Assembly: GCF_034702125.1 (NCBI RefSeq)
Contig: NC_085880.1
Location: 19,936,028 to 20,000,027 of the forward strand
Direction of reading: 5' to 3'
Length of the DNA stretch: 64,000 nucleotides
Source of the DNA: Engraulis encrasicolus
Taxonomy: Eukaryota > Chordata > Actinopteri > Clupeiformes > Engraulidae
Shown here: positions 1 through 12,717 of the stretch, piece by piece
How positions within the stretch are numbered: position 1 is the stretch's first letter
How the letters are laid out: every line of letters starts with the position of its first letter
Notes under the pieces: generated by a model
The model's database searches: none
The model's input: only the letters and a program-made list of their open reading frames with translations
What the model was told of the DNA's origin: nothing
Position numbers and translations under genes: made by a program

Positions 1-31
1 GGCAGGACGGAGATGAGGCTGCCCCCACCAA

Positions 32-44
32 GAGACAGAGCGAG

Positions 45-90
<46 letters not shown>

Positions 91-232
91 AGAGAGAGGG
101 AGAAAAAAAAGAGAGAGAGAGAGCGAGCAAGAGAGAGACAGAGAGAGAGAGACAAAGACAGAGATCTCATGAGTATGTACGCACACGCACATGCACACGC
201 ACACACACCCAACCCACATTCACGTCAGCTGA

Positions 233-328
<96 letters not shown>

Positions 329-429
329 AAGACAGAGATCTCATGAGTATGCAAGTGTGCGTACCCACATGCACACGCGTGCACACACACTCTCTCTCTT
401 TCTCTCACTCACACACACACACACACACA

Positions 430-524
<95 letters not shown>

Positions 525-550
525 CCCACATTCACAGTAAAGTCAGCTGC
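32..550. repeat. Duplicated compound (GA)n-spacer-(CA)n microsatellite
   Basis: Two successive units share the order (GA)n, a 27-base identical spacer (151-177 and 325-351, offset 174), (CA)n, then an AACCCACATTCAC block (211-223 and 523-535) followed by GTCAGCTG. This is a tandem duplication of a compound microsatellite whose arrays then changed length independently. Long Arg-Glu and Thr-His ORFs across it are simple-sequence artefacts. Confidence 0.9.
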
Positions 551-1900
551 TCTAATCAGGTCAGTGTGGCCCATCTATTTTAATACCACCATCACAAAAA
601 AAAGAAACTCTGGTGTAGAAAAATCACAATGTATTATTTAAATAGCCGTCATCCATATTTCATAGTTTTCAATATCCCCAGGTGTTCGCACCATGTATGT
701 TGAACTGAAAATGTTACGTCCTTCCAATGCAGTGTCTGCTCGCATTAGCTCAGCTGCTTGGAAAATGTGACCACAGTTTAAACTGCTGACCATATACATC
801 ATGGCACAGACATCAGAGACTAGTTATGATGATGCTTGCAGAAAACCATTCATAAATATTTTTTAAAGGCACTGTGAAATGCATTATGTATTCTTTACTC
901 TTTTTAAATTCTTAACAATACAATGTCCAGGCATCGTAATGCAATTACTAATAGGCCTAACTCAACATTTGCTAAAAGAGATGGTCCACAAAAGAAAAAT
1001 ACGAGTACCATTATTTACCTAACATGTTTACAACTAGGGTTAGGGCTAGACTTCCCATGTTAATTGTCAGGTTTTTGTTGGAAGGCAACCAATGAAACAA
1101 TTTTCACCAAAAAGGAACACCAGGAAGTGAACATACTGTAAAACTTTCAAAACAAAACATTAATTTTCACATCATGATACGTCATTTTGAGTTATTTTGC
1201 TAAAAAATACAGTAGACAAACAGTGGCGGACAGACCAACATGACATCTCCAGATAACCAGCGCTGTGTAAAGTGTATTCCTGACCCAGAGGCCACACTGA
1301 CAGGGGCGTAGCAGCAAACTTTGGGCCCTATGTACATTCAGCTAAAATAGACTCCCCACAGCCATATACTGTATCTACATAAATCCGACTGTGTGTGGTG
1401 ATATCAACAATGACTCATCTCTTAGGGCTCTTCCACATTACGCAAGCTTGTCTGTGTGCACAGGCGCTTTGGTGAACTTGTCTGTGCTCTGCCCGGAAGA
1501 GTTAGAAAACATGAAAAGACTCTTCCTAACACATGAGAGTTGTGTGTCAGCGCGGTACATGGATGGGGACCTAATCGCGGGAGCCCAGACAAATCCACGT
1601 TGCGACTTAGAAATTGAACTCCAGTCTATTTTTTCTTCTGTGTGGCATTTTTTTCCTGTGTGGTATTGAACGGGCTGTTTTTGACATGAACACACAGACA
1701 GCCTGGTGTGAAAACTACAACTGAACACCCTGTGCACACTCATGTCCCTCATCATGCATCCACACTGTTGTGAATAAGGGTAGATGACAGATAGGCTGCA
1801 AAAAACATTTTTTTCACAAAACATTGTTTATGAGGGAAAAAAGTATATGTCTACGTAGTGCAGCAATTGATCTTTCAAAAAATCCAAGTGGTCACAATGT
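551..1900. other. Unique or decayed intergenic sequence, no gene
   Basis: No ORF with a recognisable domain. A CAGGGGCGTAGC-like stretch near 1301 resembles the left end of an hAT MITE, but no matching right end was found. The region is otherwise featureless to inspection. Confidence 0.4.
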
Positions 1901-1954
1901 AGGTCTATTAATTGATTATTTATTTACGTTGATAAAGCAATTTGCTGAAAATAT

Positions 1955-3574
1955 GTCCTTTGGTGTGACGTTAAGAAATATATATATTAAGTAATGTAGA
2001 AATGGCTTGATGGAGTTTAATTAACATTGTTAGACTCTTCATATTTATTGCAATTTTTTAAAGTGTTAATTAAATGAGAAATTACCATTTAAGTATTTTT
2101 TTTCCCATTAGAGGTGAGCTTATTAGAAACCTTCGAGGAAATACAGGGATATCTTTCTTTTTAAATTTTCAAAATTGTCCGAATTTACATTAACATTTCA
2201 GGGATGATAATTTGTTCTTCCCTAATGCAATATTCAGTGTTTATCAAAAATACTGTTAAGCTCAAACAAATATTTGAGCGTTTAAAAATGTCACACCGTA
2301 GGACATTCATGTCACGCTAAAGGACAGAAATGCAAAACTGAGCCAGAAACAAATGTATCAACATGATTATTTTGTCTTTCGATCATAATGTAATGTTGTA
2401 GTCAATATGGACCTACACTTTGCACTTATAAGTCTTTGAGTCATAGATTATCAGCTATCTTAACACTTAATGACAACCATGAGGTCATTAAATGTAACCT
2501 GCAGAGCTCATAAGACTCATACTGAAGTGTGACCTTGGCATGACCATCACACCTCACCCTCTTTGTAGGTATGCTATGACTGTCACACCATTGAACCTGT
2601 AGTGTGTAGTGGCCAGTGCCTGTTTGGTATCTCAAGCTGGGAAGCACATTTATGCTATACATTGAGCTCTCTACAGCATACTTTATTCATCTATACTTCT
2701 CTATACTCTCTCACTCATCTTTCCTTCACTGTTATCGTTATATTCTATGGTTTCAAAGCACCATTAATGACATTTTATATCCTTTGACAGTATCTAAAAT
2801 CAACAGCAAATATTCATCAACAATGCATTAAAGTATAAATTCTAATGGCCAATAAAGGAATAAGTAATTTGAATACACAACATGTAGGCTATCTAGTCAA
2901 ACAACAAAACAAACAAAAAATGTACTACCAGTTGTTTTAAAAGCTATTTCTCAGATATCTAGTCCTTTGGTGTGACCTGTTTGTCCTTTGGTGTGATATT
3001 CCAAAGTGTCACACCATAGGACTTTTACCATCACACCATAGGACTTTTGAGCTTAATTTAAAGCCATGCCAACTGAAATACAATTTCACCTTTAGTAAGA
3101 TGCATTTGCATACATAAACATAAGAAAAAAATATAAAAAATATACAGTATTGTCAAAATGTATTTTATGGCTGTCACACCAAAGGACTACAAAACTAATA
3201 CATCTTGTGGTAGCAAAACGTAATTGATTGATTGAAGAACTCTGAGAGAAAAAAAAATGAAATCCACCCTTGCTATTGGCTTCTTAAGGGTCTGAAGTCA
3301 CAATTTAACAACAGCTGGAGCTTCAACAATAGATAATTATCCACAGAATTACCCAAAAATGTGATGTCACACCACAGGATATTGTTTTCTGTGACAGTTT
3401 CATAAGTCCATATGGTCTCAGAAAAACAGGAAAAAAACTAAATATTGCCACTTGCTAAAATAGACACCTTGAAAAACATGCCAGGATTGTTTAGAGAAAT
3501 GACTGAGCTTTGATTATTTATTTAAAAATGTTATAACATGGAGAACCAAGCTTGCGACAGTCACACCATAGGAC
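1955..3574. repeat. Cluster of eleven 15-bp motifs related to GTCACACCATAGGAC
   Basis: The word GTCACACCATAGGAC, or a variant differing at one to three positions, starts at 2290, 2311, 2582, 3008, 3030, 3173, 3366 and 3560 on the plus strand. Its reverse complement (GTCCTTTGGTGTGAC and a variant) starts at 1955, 2962 and 2983. Spacing is irregular, from about 21 to 380 bases, and the intervening AT-rich DNA is not itself repeated, so this is not a tandem satellite. The sites at 2983-3022 form a small palindrome. The TCACACC core resembles a T-box half site, and scattered short repeats also occur in subterminal regions of DNA transposons. The function is not known. Confidence 0.75.
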
Positions 3575-3797
3575 AAATGTGGCATTTGACTCAAAATTAA
3601 GTATACTTATTTAAACTCTGGTTTTATTACACAATACTTTTTCACAACATGGACACTAGTTTGATCATTTAAAACATTGACAATTTTGAAAGCATGAATT
3701 TACTTAATTTTAAGAGCCTGCGACAGCAAAATGTTCACGTCACGTCATCTACCCATAAACACTTTAGGCACCATGATGACCAGTAGATGTCACCAGA

Positions 3798-3874
3798 GAC
3801 AGATAGATAGACAGACAGACAGAGATATACAGTACAAACAGACAACCAGAAAGACAGAAAGACAGACAGATAGA
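3798..3874. repeat. Degenerate (GACA)n / (GATA)n microsatellite
   Basis: GACA and GATA tetramers with interruptions, including GATAGATAGACAGACAGACAGA. It is an ordinary decayed tetranucleotide array. Confidence 0.8.
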
Positions 3875-3989
3875 CAGGCAGGTCCCAGTCAAGCAGAAGC
3901 CCTCCTCCCCTCAGGCAATAACCTTCCACTTGAATGATGATGTGTAAACTGCAACGACCCAATGCACTGCATCAAACTTTAATATTTAG

Positions 3990-4330
3990 TATGTGGGCAG
4001 ACTTGGGACGATGGTTAAGTAACTAAACAGACGTAAACAGGAAGCCAGAGAAATGCATTGTGATGACCTTTTTGTGGAGTAGTACGCTATACCTTATTCA
4101 CACTATGGGAGTTCACAAAAACATCTCAGATGAAGTTCAGTCTGTAAGCAGACTTGGAATGATGGTTAACTAATAAACAGACATAAACAGGCATATGAAG
4201 GGACTTAAGCCAGCCCGTTTATGCATTTCTGAATGGGTTGTTGTTGCCCTTTGTGGGTTATTCATATGTGCACTATGCAAGTTTGCAAAGGCAGGTGTAA
4301 TTTGGATGAGACATGAGAGAAAAGACTCCC
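3990..4330. repeat. Diverged two-copy tandem duplication, unit about 155 bp
   Basis: Two blocks share the ordered words GCAGACTTGG, GATGGTTAA, AAACAGAC and TAAACAGG, then a later TTTGTGG and a CACTATG segment. They begin near 3996 and 4149. Divergence is substantial, so this is an old duplication; no coding potential is seen. Confidence 0.6.
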
Positions 4331-4479
4331 CTTCTAACCTGTGTTGCGAGTGAAAAGGAAAAGTTCAATATCCTAAATCTACTCAGTCTCACTCCTCCAA
4401 CCTAAAGTAATTAAAAACATGTCTGCTGTTACAGTACACATCCTGTTTAAGAAAATCATATGTTTAAGATAGAGTAAAT

Positions 4480-4705
4480 AATTTATTAGTGGTTTATTTC
4501 CAGAATTTATGCTTCCCATTAGCAAACATTATTTACCACCAAGGTGGATCTTCTCCATGTCTGCCATTTTGAATGACCAGCCATAGACATATTTGGCTGC
4601 AAAGCCTATTGTACTTTGGTCAGAACAGTAAGTCTATTACTTAAATGTTCATGAGAAGATCAAATGTGTGAATAATAGACAGCATATAGTTTGGAAATAA
4701 ATGAC
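4480..4705 (-). mobile_element. Partial copy of a TTAA-flanked MITE
   Basis: Matches the interior of the complete elements at 31625, 43052 and 57919: GTTTATTTCCAGAA, ACCACCA, GGATCTTCTCCATG, GCCATTTTGAAT, GCTGCAAA, ATTACTTA and GATCAAAT in the same order as the 31625 copy. Both termini (AGGTGCACTGTG) are missing, so this is a decayed internal fragment. Confidence 0.7.
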
Positions 4706-4920
4706 TAAAATGGCATACTTTTTGATATTACATTATAAAAAGCATGCAAAAACTCTCTTTCTCATTTGATTGTATTGATGTGTTTGGTAGTGTTTCAGGG
4801 TGACTAGACACAGTCAGAGAATACAGTAATCCCCTGACTTATGTGAGGATGAGTCTTGAGCCCAGTGGGATCAGTGTGGGGTGGTCCACTATTGGGATAA
4901 TAACAGTGTGATGTTTAGGT

Positions 4921-5118
4921 GCTGGTTACACCTATGTGGATATTTTTTAATCCGTTCACATGTAAACACAACATGCGAATGAAAATAAAAAAGTCCATTG
5001 CTACAGGTGTGTTTTAGTCCCCTAAATGGAATATTTTTTTGTTTGAAATGCACATTCTAAAACTCTGTTTATGCGGAAACGAGACGCCAAAACCAACGTG
5101 TTTTCAAAAATATCCTTA
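4921..5118. repeat. Dispersed repeat, copy 1 (partner at 32212)
   Basis: Shares ordered blocks with 32212-32408: GGTTACA, TATGTGGATAT, ATCCGTT, TGTAAACGCAACATG-like, CAGGTGTGTTTT, CCCCTAAATGG, AAAACTCTGTTTA, GCCAAAAC and TTCAAAAATATCC. It is probably a non-autonomous DNA element, since GGTTACA and TGTAAAC words recur, but no clean TIR or TSD was found. Confidence 0.65.
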
Positions 5119-5914
5119 TATATATTGTACGTGCAAACGGCTTCTTACTCTCTACACCGTACAAGAAAGACGTGGGTAAAAGGAATGGCTGCATGAGCAG
5201 GAAGATAAACAGAGGGCATTATACATCAGACTGCGGCTGCACATCCAGCCATGCCAGCACACACACACACAGCGGGAGATTAATGAAATAATGGAGATTA
5301 CTGTATGCACAGACAGACACAGGTGCACACACACACACACACCCAAACACATGCACACTCTACTCACAAACAGGGCATGATAAGGCTGAACTGTCAGGCC
5401 ACACTGCCACATAATACAGTATCTATTCAAGAAGAATATAAACATGACCTTGTTCTGGTGAAATGATTCGCTAGGCTTGTGTGTGTGTGTGTGCGTGTGT
5501 GTTTGTGTGCGTATGTGTGTGTGTTTGTGTGTGCGTGATTAACCCGGATTTCAGAGAAAACACACGCTGCATTGTTTTATAGAACACAGTGTAGCAGCAG
5601 GGATCTAGCTGGGCTACATGGGTTTGGATAATCTCAGGGCAAGCTGAAAGGTGCCAGCCTTCACACAACCTTTCATTAACCTCTATTTCAACTAGCGATG
5701 TTTGTTTCAACACAATGCTACCCCTGCTTGACACAAAAACAACACAGACTTGAGCTTTGGTCAAATGTAAGAGTATTACTGTCAAATGGGACAAGCTGTT
5801 GATACAGCCATGTACGTACCAGACATACAGTGTACATGAGCCAAGCATGTGAGCAACGCCAAAGACAAGCAAGCCAATTAAGACCGATCAAGAGTTTCAA
5901 GGTTTCCCCTGGCG

Positions 5915-6739
5915 TAGCGTTTCTCAACAGGGGCTCTTACAGGGGAGCCCTGGGGTGGGGGGTGGAGGTGGCGTTGAGAAAGATACAGCTGAGAAGCAGA
6001 GGTGGAACGTAACTAAGTATTTTTACTTTTTTTAAAGTTTTTTTTCTGGAATTTGTACTTACTTGAGTGAAAATAAAAATGCAGACTTATACTTTTACTC
6101 AGTTACATTTTTTGACAAGTACTTGTACTTTCTACTCCTGACATTTCTAGAAGAAGACTTCGTTACTAGTTACATTATAGGTTTTCCTGTTGTGTTTCGA
6201 GAATATTTGAGTAGCCTCAGCTGCAGGCAGGGAGGCGGGACCAAGCCCCTCTTCCAAACTGACACCCAGACAGAAAAGATACTTTAAAAAACATTACCTA
6301 ACAGGACTCCATAGTCATGTTCAAATAGAACCGAAAACCGTTGCAGAAACTTGTTCCTATTGAATCAAGTAGGTAGACATGGAGAAAGACAGCCATTGCA
6401 CGAGTAGCCTACTTGTACTTGTAATTTAAAAGTTAGTACTTAGGACTTTTACTTAAGCACATTTTTGGTGTACAACTTTTACTTTCACTTGAGTAAATTT
6501 TTTCGCAGGGTACTTCTACTTTTACTTAAGTACACAACTTCAGTACTTCTTCCAAATCTGCTGAGAAGGGGGGCGGTGCTTAGTTGCCATTGGGGAGCAG
6601 TTGCCATCGGGGGGCATTAGTTTATTATTTTTTTAATACTAAGGGGGGCATTGGCAGGCTTATGACCAAGTCAAGGGGGCGTTCTGAGGCCCATGTTGAG
6701 GTCCAGGGGGCATTTATTAAAAAAAGGTTCTAGAACTTA
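5915..6739 (-). mobile_element. hAT-like repeat interrupted by a Tol2-like insertion
   Basis: Begins TAGCGTTTCTCAAC and resumes after the insertion at 5997-6560 with GGGGGC-rich sequence that is the reverse complement of the element at 52009-52289 (CTTATGACCAAGTCAAGGGGGC, GGTCCAGGGGGC, TTATTAAAAAAAGGTTC). It has no recognisable target duplication of its own, so it is older than the element inside it. Confidence 0.6.
5997..6560. mobile_element. Tol2-like hAT MITE with perfect 8-bp target duplication
   Basis: A 564-bp element that begins CAGAGGTGGAACG and ends CCAAATCTG, flanked on both sides by CTGAGAAG (5989-5996 and 6561-6568). Its subterminal regions are full of ACTTTTACTTAAGTA words, typical of the Tol2 type of hAT element. 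There is no transposase ORF, so it would depend on an enzyme supplied elsewhere. It interrupts the older repeat at 5915-6739. Confidence 0.85.
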
Positions 6740-7123
6740 ATAGTAAAGATGGCCACCTTGACAACAAAAAAAGTCCCCTGAAGAATTTGTGTCGTTAGTG
6801 TAATTTTTAAAGCTGCTTTAGAAAAAGCGTGTACAGGGTTGGCTTATGGGGTATTTCATATAAAACTGCACAATATAGCCTATCCCCATAATGATTATGA
6901 CATGTCTCTGATAACGGTTAAACCCCCGCCCACCTTGTCTAAGAAATGTTCTTCGTGAAACACTGCAGGTTACCAAAACACCTGGCTGCCTTCCAATGCT
7001 AATAGTCAAAATAGCCTGGAAGAGGTAGGTGAAAGAAGGCATGAGGGAGGGATAGAGATTGAGAGAGAGGTAGAGGGAATGGAGGGAATGAGGCATATAG
7101 AGAGACAGAGAGGGAGGGGGAAA

Positions 7124-7253
<130 letters not shown>

Positions 7254-7436
7254 TGTAGGTGATGATGCACGAGGGGTCCTCTCATTGAATGCAACTATAC
7301 ATCAAATCCAGTAAAATAGCATTTTACACTTGGTATTTCTATTTCTATTGCATGTAACTATTGTACTGAAGTACTGTTCAAATTCTTGTAGCCATGGTCT
7401 TCACTGAACAGACAGCAAAGGATGGGTGCTGCTGAG

Positions 7437-7664
7437 CAGGGCATTAATGCACAGGCTAGATATGGCTTCATCCTAGGGCTGGTGAAAGGGGCAAAACAAT
7501 TTGGCTGAATTGTTAATAGCCCTCTCTAAATTTGGCAGAATTCATTTAAAGGTCAGACATAAGACACATGCTTATGTAATTTTGTCACAATTTTAAAAAA
7601 AATCTGTGGGGGGCCTATTGCAACCTGTAGCCTTGGGGCCCCAGGACATCATAATCCGCCCCTG
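7437..7664. mobile_element. hAT-like MITE (CAGGG...CCCTG family)
   Basis: Begins CAGGGCATTAATGCACAGGC and ends ATAATCCGCCCCTG. The flanks CTGCTGAG and GTGCTGAC share six of eight positions, a decayed target duplication. It is related to the element at 51418-51686 and to the fragment at 49134, which share the CACAGGCTAGATA and GGCTGCA/GGCTTCA blocks. Confidence 0.65.
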
Positions 7665-7817
7665 GTGCTGACCCTTCAGTGGCATTCCAGGACCATGGAT
7701 AGCGAGCATACAGGACTGTTTTGTTGTGGAGAGAATAAAAACAAACCATGGGATTTGGAGTGTAGAGTTGCAGTGGCATAGTGTATATTGCAGTGCAATG
7801 CCAGGATGAATGCCTGT

Positions 7818-7978
7818 GTGTGTGTGTGCGTGTGCGTGTGCGTGTGCGTGTGTGTCATGGTCAATGGCGAGGTGTCCCATCTGTCTGTGCTCCCATTCTG
7901 GACTGTATTTTCACAAACGCATCCATGAGTGATTAAGGAACTATGATCCGAAGTGACACCATGGATTAGAGAGAGGAG

Positions 7979-8053
<75 letters not shown>

Positions 8054-8069
8054 GAACATAGAAATGAGA

Positions 8070-8130
<61 letters not shown>

Positions 8131-8270
8131 AGTGAGTGAGTGTGTGAGTGAGAGAGTGAGTGAGTGGACAAGGAGAGAGAGGGATAGGCTATAGTGTGTG
8201 TATGTGTGTGTGTGGACAAGGATAGAGAGGGAAGAGAGAGGGAGATAGTGTGTGAGTGTGAGTGTGAGTG
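7818..8270. repeat. Compound TG/GA/TGAG microsatellites
   Basis: Successive arrays: TG/CG at 7818-7855, (TG)n then (GA)n at 7978-8050, (TG)n at 8069-8127, then TGAG-type repeats to about 8270. No coding potential; the Thr-His and Ser-Leu frames are artefacts. Confidence 0.9.
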
Positions 8271-8283
8271 TGTTGACGTGTTA

Positions 8284-8580
8284 TTAAGAAAAACGGCCCA
8301 TCGTGTAACAATAGGGGCCGCGGTGCTCAGTGCAGTGTGGTGATGCTTTGTGACTCTGTGGACTCCTTTCTCTAATTAGGGTCAGGGCAGGAATGGTGGC
8401 TGGCTGGCTGGCTGGCGGTTTGGCGAGAGTGTGAGTGAGCAAGCGAACGAGCGAGCAGGCAGCGCTGCTTACCTCATGGCACAGCACGGCACAGACCAGG
8501 CTGGGCTAAAAATAGATGTAAACTCCAATTGACCCCTGCAGCCGTGGTAACTTAACATGATTTTGTTTGGCATCTTTGGG
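8284..8580. promoter_or_regulatory. Candidate regulatory island with MEF2 and FOX sites
   Basis: A unique, moderately GC-rich segment between microsatellites, about 3 kb upstream of foxg1. CTAAAAATAG at 8506-8515 is a perfect MEF2 consensus and is followed at once by TGTAAAC (8517-8523), a forkhead core. CTAATTA and CAATTGA cores lie nearby. Also contains (TGGC)n near 8398. No ORF has domain similarity. Motif evidence only. Confidence 0.3.
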
Positions 8581-8749
8581 GGGTGGGGGGTGGGGGTTAG
8601 GAGGGGAGTGATTTTTTTTTTTTTAAGAGCTCTAGCTATGCTGCGGCCATGAACTACAAACGATCATTCCCATACACACACACACTCATGTTTACTTTCT
8701 CTCCCATAAACACACACACACACACATTCATGTTTATTTTCTCTCCCAT

Positions 8750-8851
<102 letters not shown>

Positions 8852-9305
8852 TGATAAGGAGTAGTAGAAGACGGTGCATCCCTGGGGAGGCTTGTCCCCC
8901 ATGTGGACGTCATGCAGATGTCCCCTCTGAGGGCCATACTGTAGTAGTAATAATGTTGTGACACCAGGCTCTCCTCCTGCCTCCCTCTCCTTTCCTCTCC
9001 TCTCCTCTCCTTCTTCAAGACCGGCTGTCTCTCTGTTGCACAAACACTGCAGGAGTGGGCAGAGAGAGGAGCTTGACCCCTGGACTGACAGTGCCAACGT
9101 TCGTTTGTCTGCTCCCTGTCATTAGGGTCTGTTGAGAAAGTGGTTTTGTTGTTCTTTTCTTTTTTTTAAATGTACAAATATTTCAGCTGAAATTATTATC
9201 CTGTATACTACCATGTATCCTTAATGAGTAATTATCCTGTATAACCTGAAACAATACACACAGTAGACATCCCATCTCAATCTGATTCTATCACTAATTC
9301 AAAAT

Positions 9306-9436
9306 GCGGCCCTGCCGTGTCCAAACGGTAGGGCGCTGGGTTACCACGCCGGCGACCCGGGATTTGCCGTTCTTTGCCCCTCTCTCTCTCCCGTCCCCCT
9401 CTCACTGTCCTATCACAAATAAAGGCACAAAAGCCA
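9306..9436 (+). mobile_element. tRNA-derived SINE, family A
   Basis: A tRNA-like head (CGTGTCCAAACGGTAGGGCGCTGG, then GGCGACCCGGG), a CT-rich body, CACTGTCCTATC and the tail AAATAAAGGCACAAAAGCC. The same architecture occurs at 34003 (plus) and, reversed, at 10190 and 30470. Such SINEs are copied by LINE enzymes in trans. Confidence 0.75.
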
Positions 9437-10189
9437 TAAAAATATCAGTACCTGTGAAATGATTTGGTTGAAGCAATTGTACACTGTCGTGTAGAATGAA
9501 CCCTTTCCCCTCTGCAAGGTAGCGGTATGAGCACAATAAACCTGAATGTGTCAGCCAAGTTCATGTTTGCAGAGACCTGCGGTCTTAATCGTGCCACTAA
9601 ACCTGCAGTGGTAAATAGCTTACATTTCATATTGTGGCAACACAAGACTTTGTTTCTGCTGCAGGTGCTGTAATCTGGGCAGCTGTGGAACAACAGCGTG
9701 CGGTGGGACGGTCTCCACTCGCATCCTCAATTACTATCACAGAGAACATACAGTACGTATTTCTAATCATCAACACAATGATAGAGCTGGACAGGCAATG
9801 ACTGGTGTCAGACAACAACTAATGACTTTTGTTTAAATGTATTTTAGCAACAAGACCCCCTATATTAATTGGCAAAAAAATGCCTAGGCAATAGTTGGTA
9901 CGCTAATGTTGCTAGAAATGCATTCGTAGGTTAAGACTATGGTGGGTGGGTGGGGGTGGGGGTGGGCGGGTAGTATTTCAATATTCTGATTTATGATACT
10001 CAACTCTGAATTTTCTTTATTTTAAAATATTTTTTGCATCCATAAAATGGGCTCCATTATATTAATTTAATACAGTATAATAGTGGTTTGATAAGCAAGT
10101 ACAATAATGTACATTTTATGCGTAACAGTAATGCCAAAGAAAATTATTTTCGTTGCAGTGAAAATAAATGTGCATTTTTTAAAAAATGT
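9437..10189. other. Intergenic sequence with a repeat shared with 29736-30214
   Basis: No gene. Around 9900-9975 the words GCTAATGTTGCTAGAAATGCATT, GTAGGTTAAGAC and ATGGTGGGTGGG parallel the interior of the hAT-like element near 30010-30070, so this is probably a decayed relative. The remainder is unremarkable. Confidence 0.45.
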
Positions 10190-10341
10190 TTTTCTGGCTT
10201 TTATGCCTTTATTAAGGACAGGACAGTGAGAGAGTGTGATAGGAAATTAGTGGAAGAGAGAGAGGGGGAGAGGATCAGCAAAGGACCAAAGGCCGGAATG
10301 GAACCTGGGTCGCAGCATTGTGGAACGGCTGGACCAATTAC
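10190..10341 (-). mobile_element. tRNA-derived SINE, family A
   Basis: Reading the minus strand: a tRNA-like head with GGTTCCATTCCGGCC (B-box region), a CT-rich body, CACTGTCCTGTCC and an AATAAAGGCATAAAAGCC tail. It matches the copies at 9306, 30470 and 34003. Confidence 0.8.
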
Positions 10342-11340
10342 CCAACATTTTAAAAAAGGGAATTAAGAAAAAAAAATCCAAGGCAATATGAAAGGGTAAA
10401 AATATCACTTTGTAAAAAAATTCCATGATACCAAATTTCATGGTTTACCATGATACCAATAATAGAGGGTGGGATTGAGTTTTGTCTTTTTTTATCTGCT
10501 ATTTTCCTCATTTCCAACTCATGGGTCATTGCCATTGTCTTGAAATTATTCTACTTTATTTAACTGTCTTCTACTTTTTTATTCATGTCTGATGGTCTGA
10601 TGTCTGAGGCTAATGGTTTGTCTGTGAATAAACTGATAATCCAAGTAGCCCATCACACCACATCTGGAGTTTGTAACATGGCTCTTTTGTTTTGTTTTGT
10701 TTTGTTTTGTTGGCGGCTGTTTGTCCACTGTAGTGTCTTTGGAAAGGTCCTGGCTGAGGGCATTAAGTGGTTCTGAGCAAGTGTGCATGAGCAGTGACTG
10801 ACACTCCACCAGGACCCTCCCCCTTGACTTCTGATTGGTTGTTTTGATTCTGTCTTGTTGGATTTTTGAGCATGGCAGTAGAGCGCTAGGTGGCGCTAGG
10901 AGAGCCTGATATTCCTCACGAACCGCCTCCCACTCACCGCTGTCGGAACGCCAAAGACTCTGTCTGATGTCAAGCAGTAATGTCACTACACCGTGTATAA
11001 CACTACTAAAAAAACACACACAATGGCAATTGTGTACTGTTGTTATCTGCATCTACGCTGTGAACGATAAAGTAGGCTATACAGAATGCAAGTGCCCTCC
11101 CACAGCAATGGATAGCCTATATCTTACCGGTGCGCAACCAGCTTGCCATATATTTCTATGGCGACTGAAATGTGTGAAAAGCGTGGTCTGCATGACCTGA
11201 CGGTAAATATTGTGCTACTGCATATCGAGGGCTGTTAAAATGAAAATGAGCAATAGGCAGAAATAAAATAAACCCTAGGCCTATAATCTGCCACTTGCGT
11301 AAATTGGGCACACCTACGCACTAGACAATTGAAAATGTTT
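10342..11340. other. foxg1 upstream flank, no gene
   Basis: Mostly unique sequence with a short (TTTTG)n run near 10686-10711 and AT-rich stretches. Minor ORFs here have no recognisable domain. It could contribute to foxg1 regulation, but no specific element is evident. Confidence 0.35.
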
Positions 11341-11634
11341 TATAAACTACATGGGTAAAGTATAACAGCTTAATCGGCTGTGTTCAAACACGTAAGTACT
11401 GTTTTGACATTTGAGAGACAGCTCCTTCACGTTGTTGATCGCAGGGGGAAAAAAGAAGTGGTGGCTCCTCCCACATAGTGATGTAGTGATAAAACGGAAC
11501 CTCCTTAATTACTAATTTCTGCATCCTGCTCTTAGTACCCTTCTGTCGAACAACTTCTCTCATGCAGGGGATGCTATGCTCATATCGTCGCTGAGTTGTT
11601 ACCACTGAACGGCGAAATCGGAGATTTGTTGTGA
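11341..11634 (+). promoter_or_regulatory. Putative foxg1 proximal promoter and 5' UTR
   Basis: Unique sequence directly upstream of the foxg1 start. It contains a TATAAA at 11341-11346, a CTCCTCCCAC Sp/KLF-like box near 11466, and a TAATTA homeodomain core within the CCTTAATTACTAAT stretch near 11503. The TATAAA lies about 290 bases before the ATG, a plausible distance if the 5' UTR is short. The transcription start cannot be seen directly, so this is positional inference supported by weak motifs. Confidence 0.35.

Positions 11635-12717
<1,083 letters not shown>

Noticed and set aside
13..641. Long Arg-Glu and Thr-His reading frames
   Set aside because: They are translations of GA and CA microsatellites, open in several frames at once; no protein domain.
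1391..1824. Overlapping 92- and 128-residue frames on opposite strands
   Set aside because: No similarity to a known family that I can recognise and no supporting splice or start signals.
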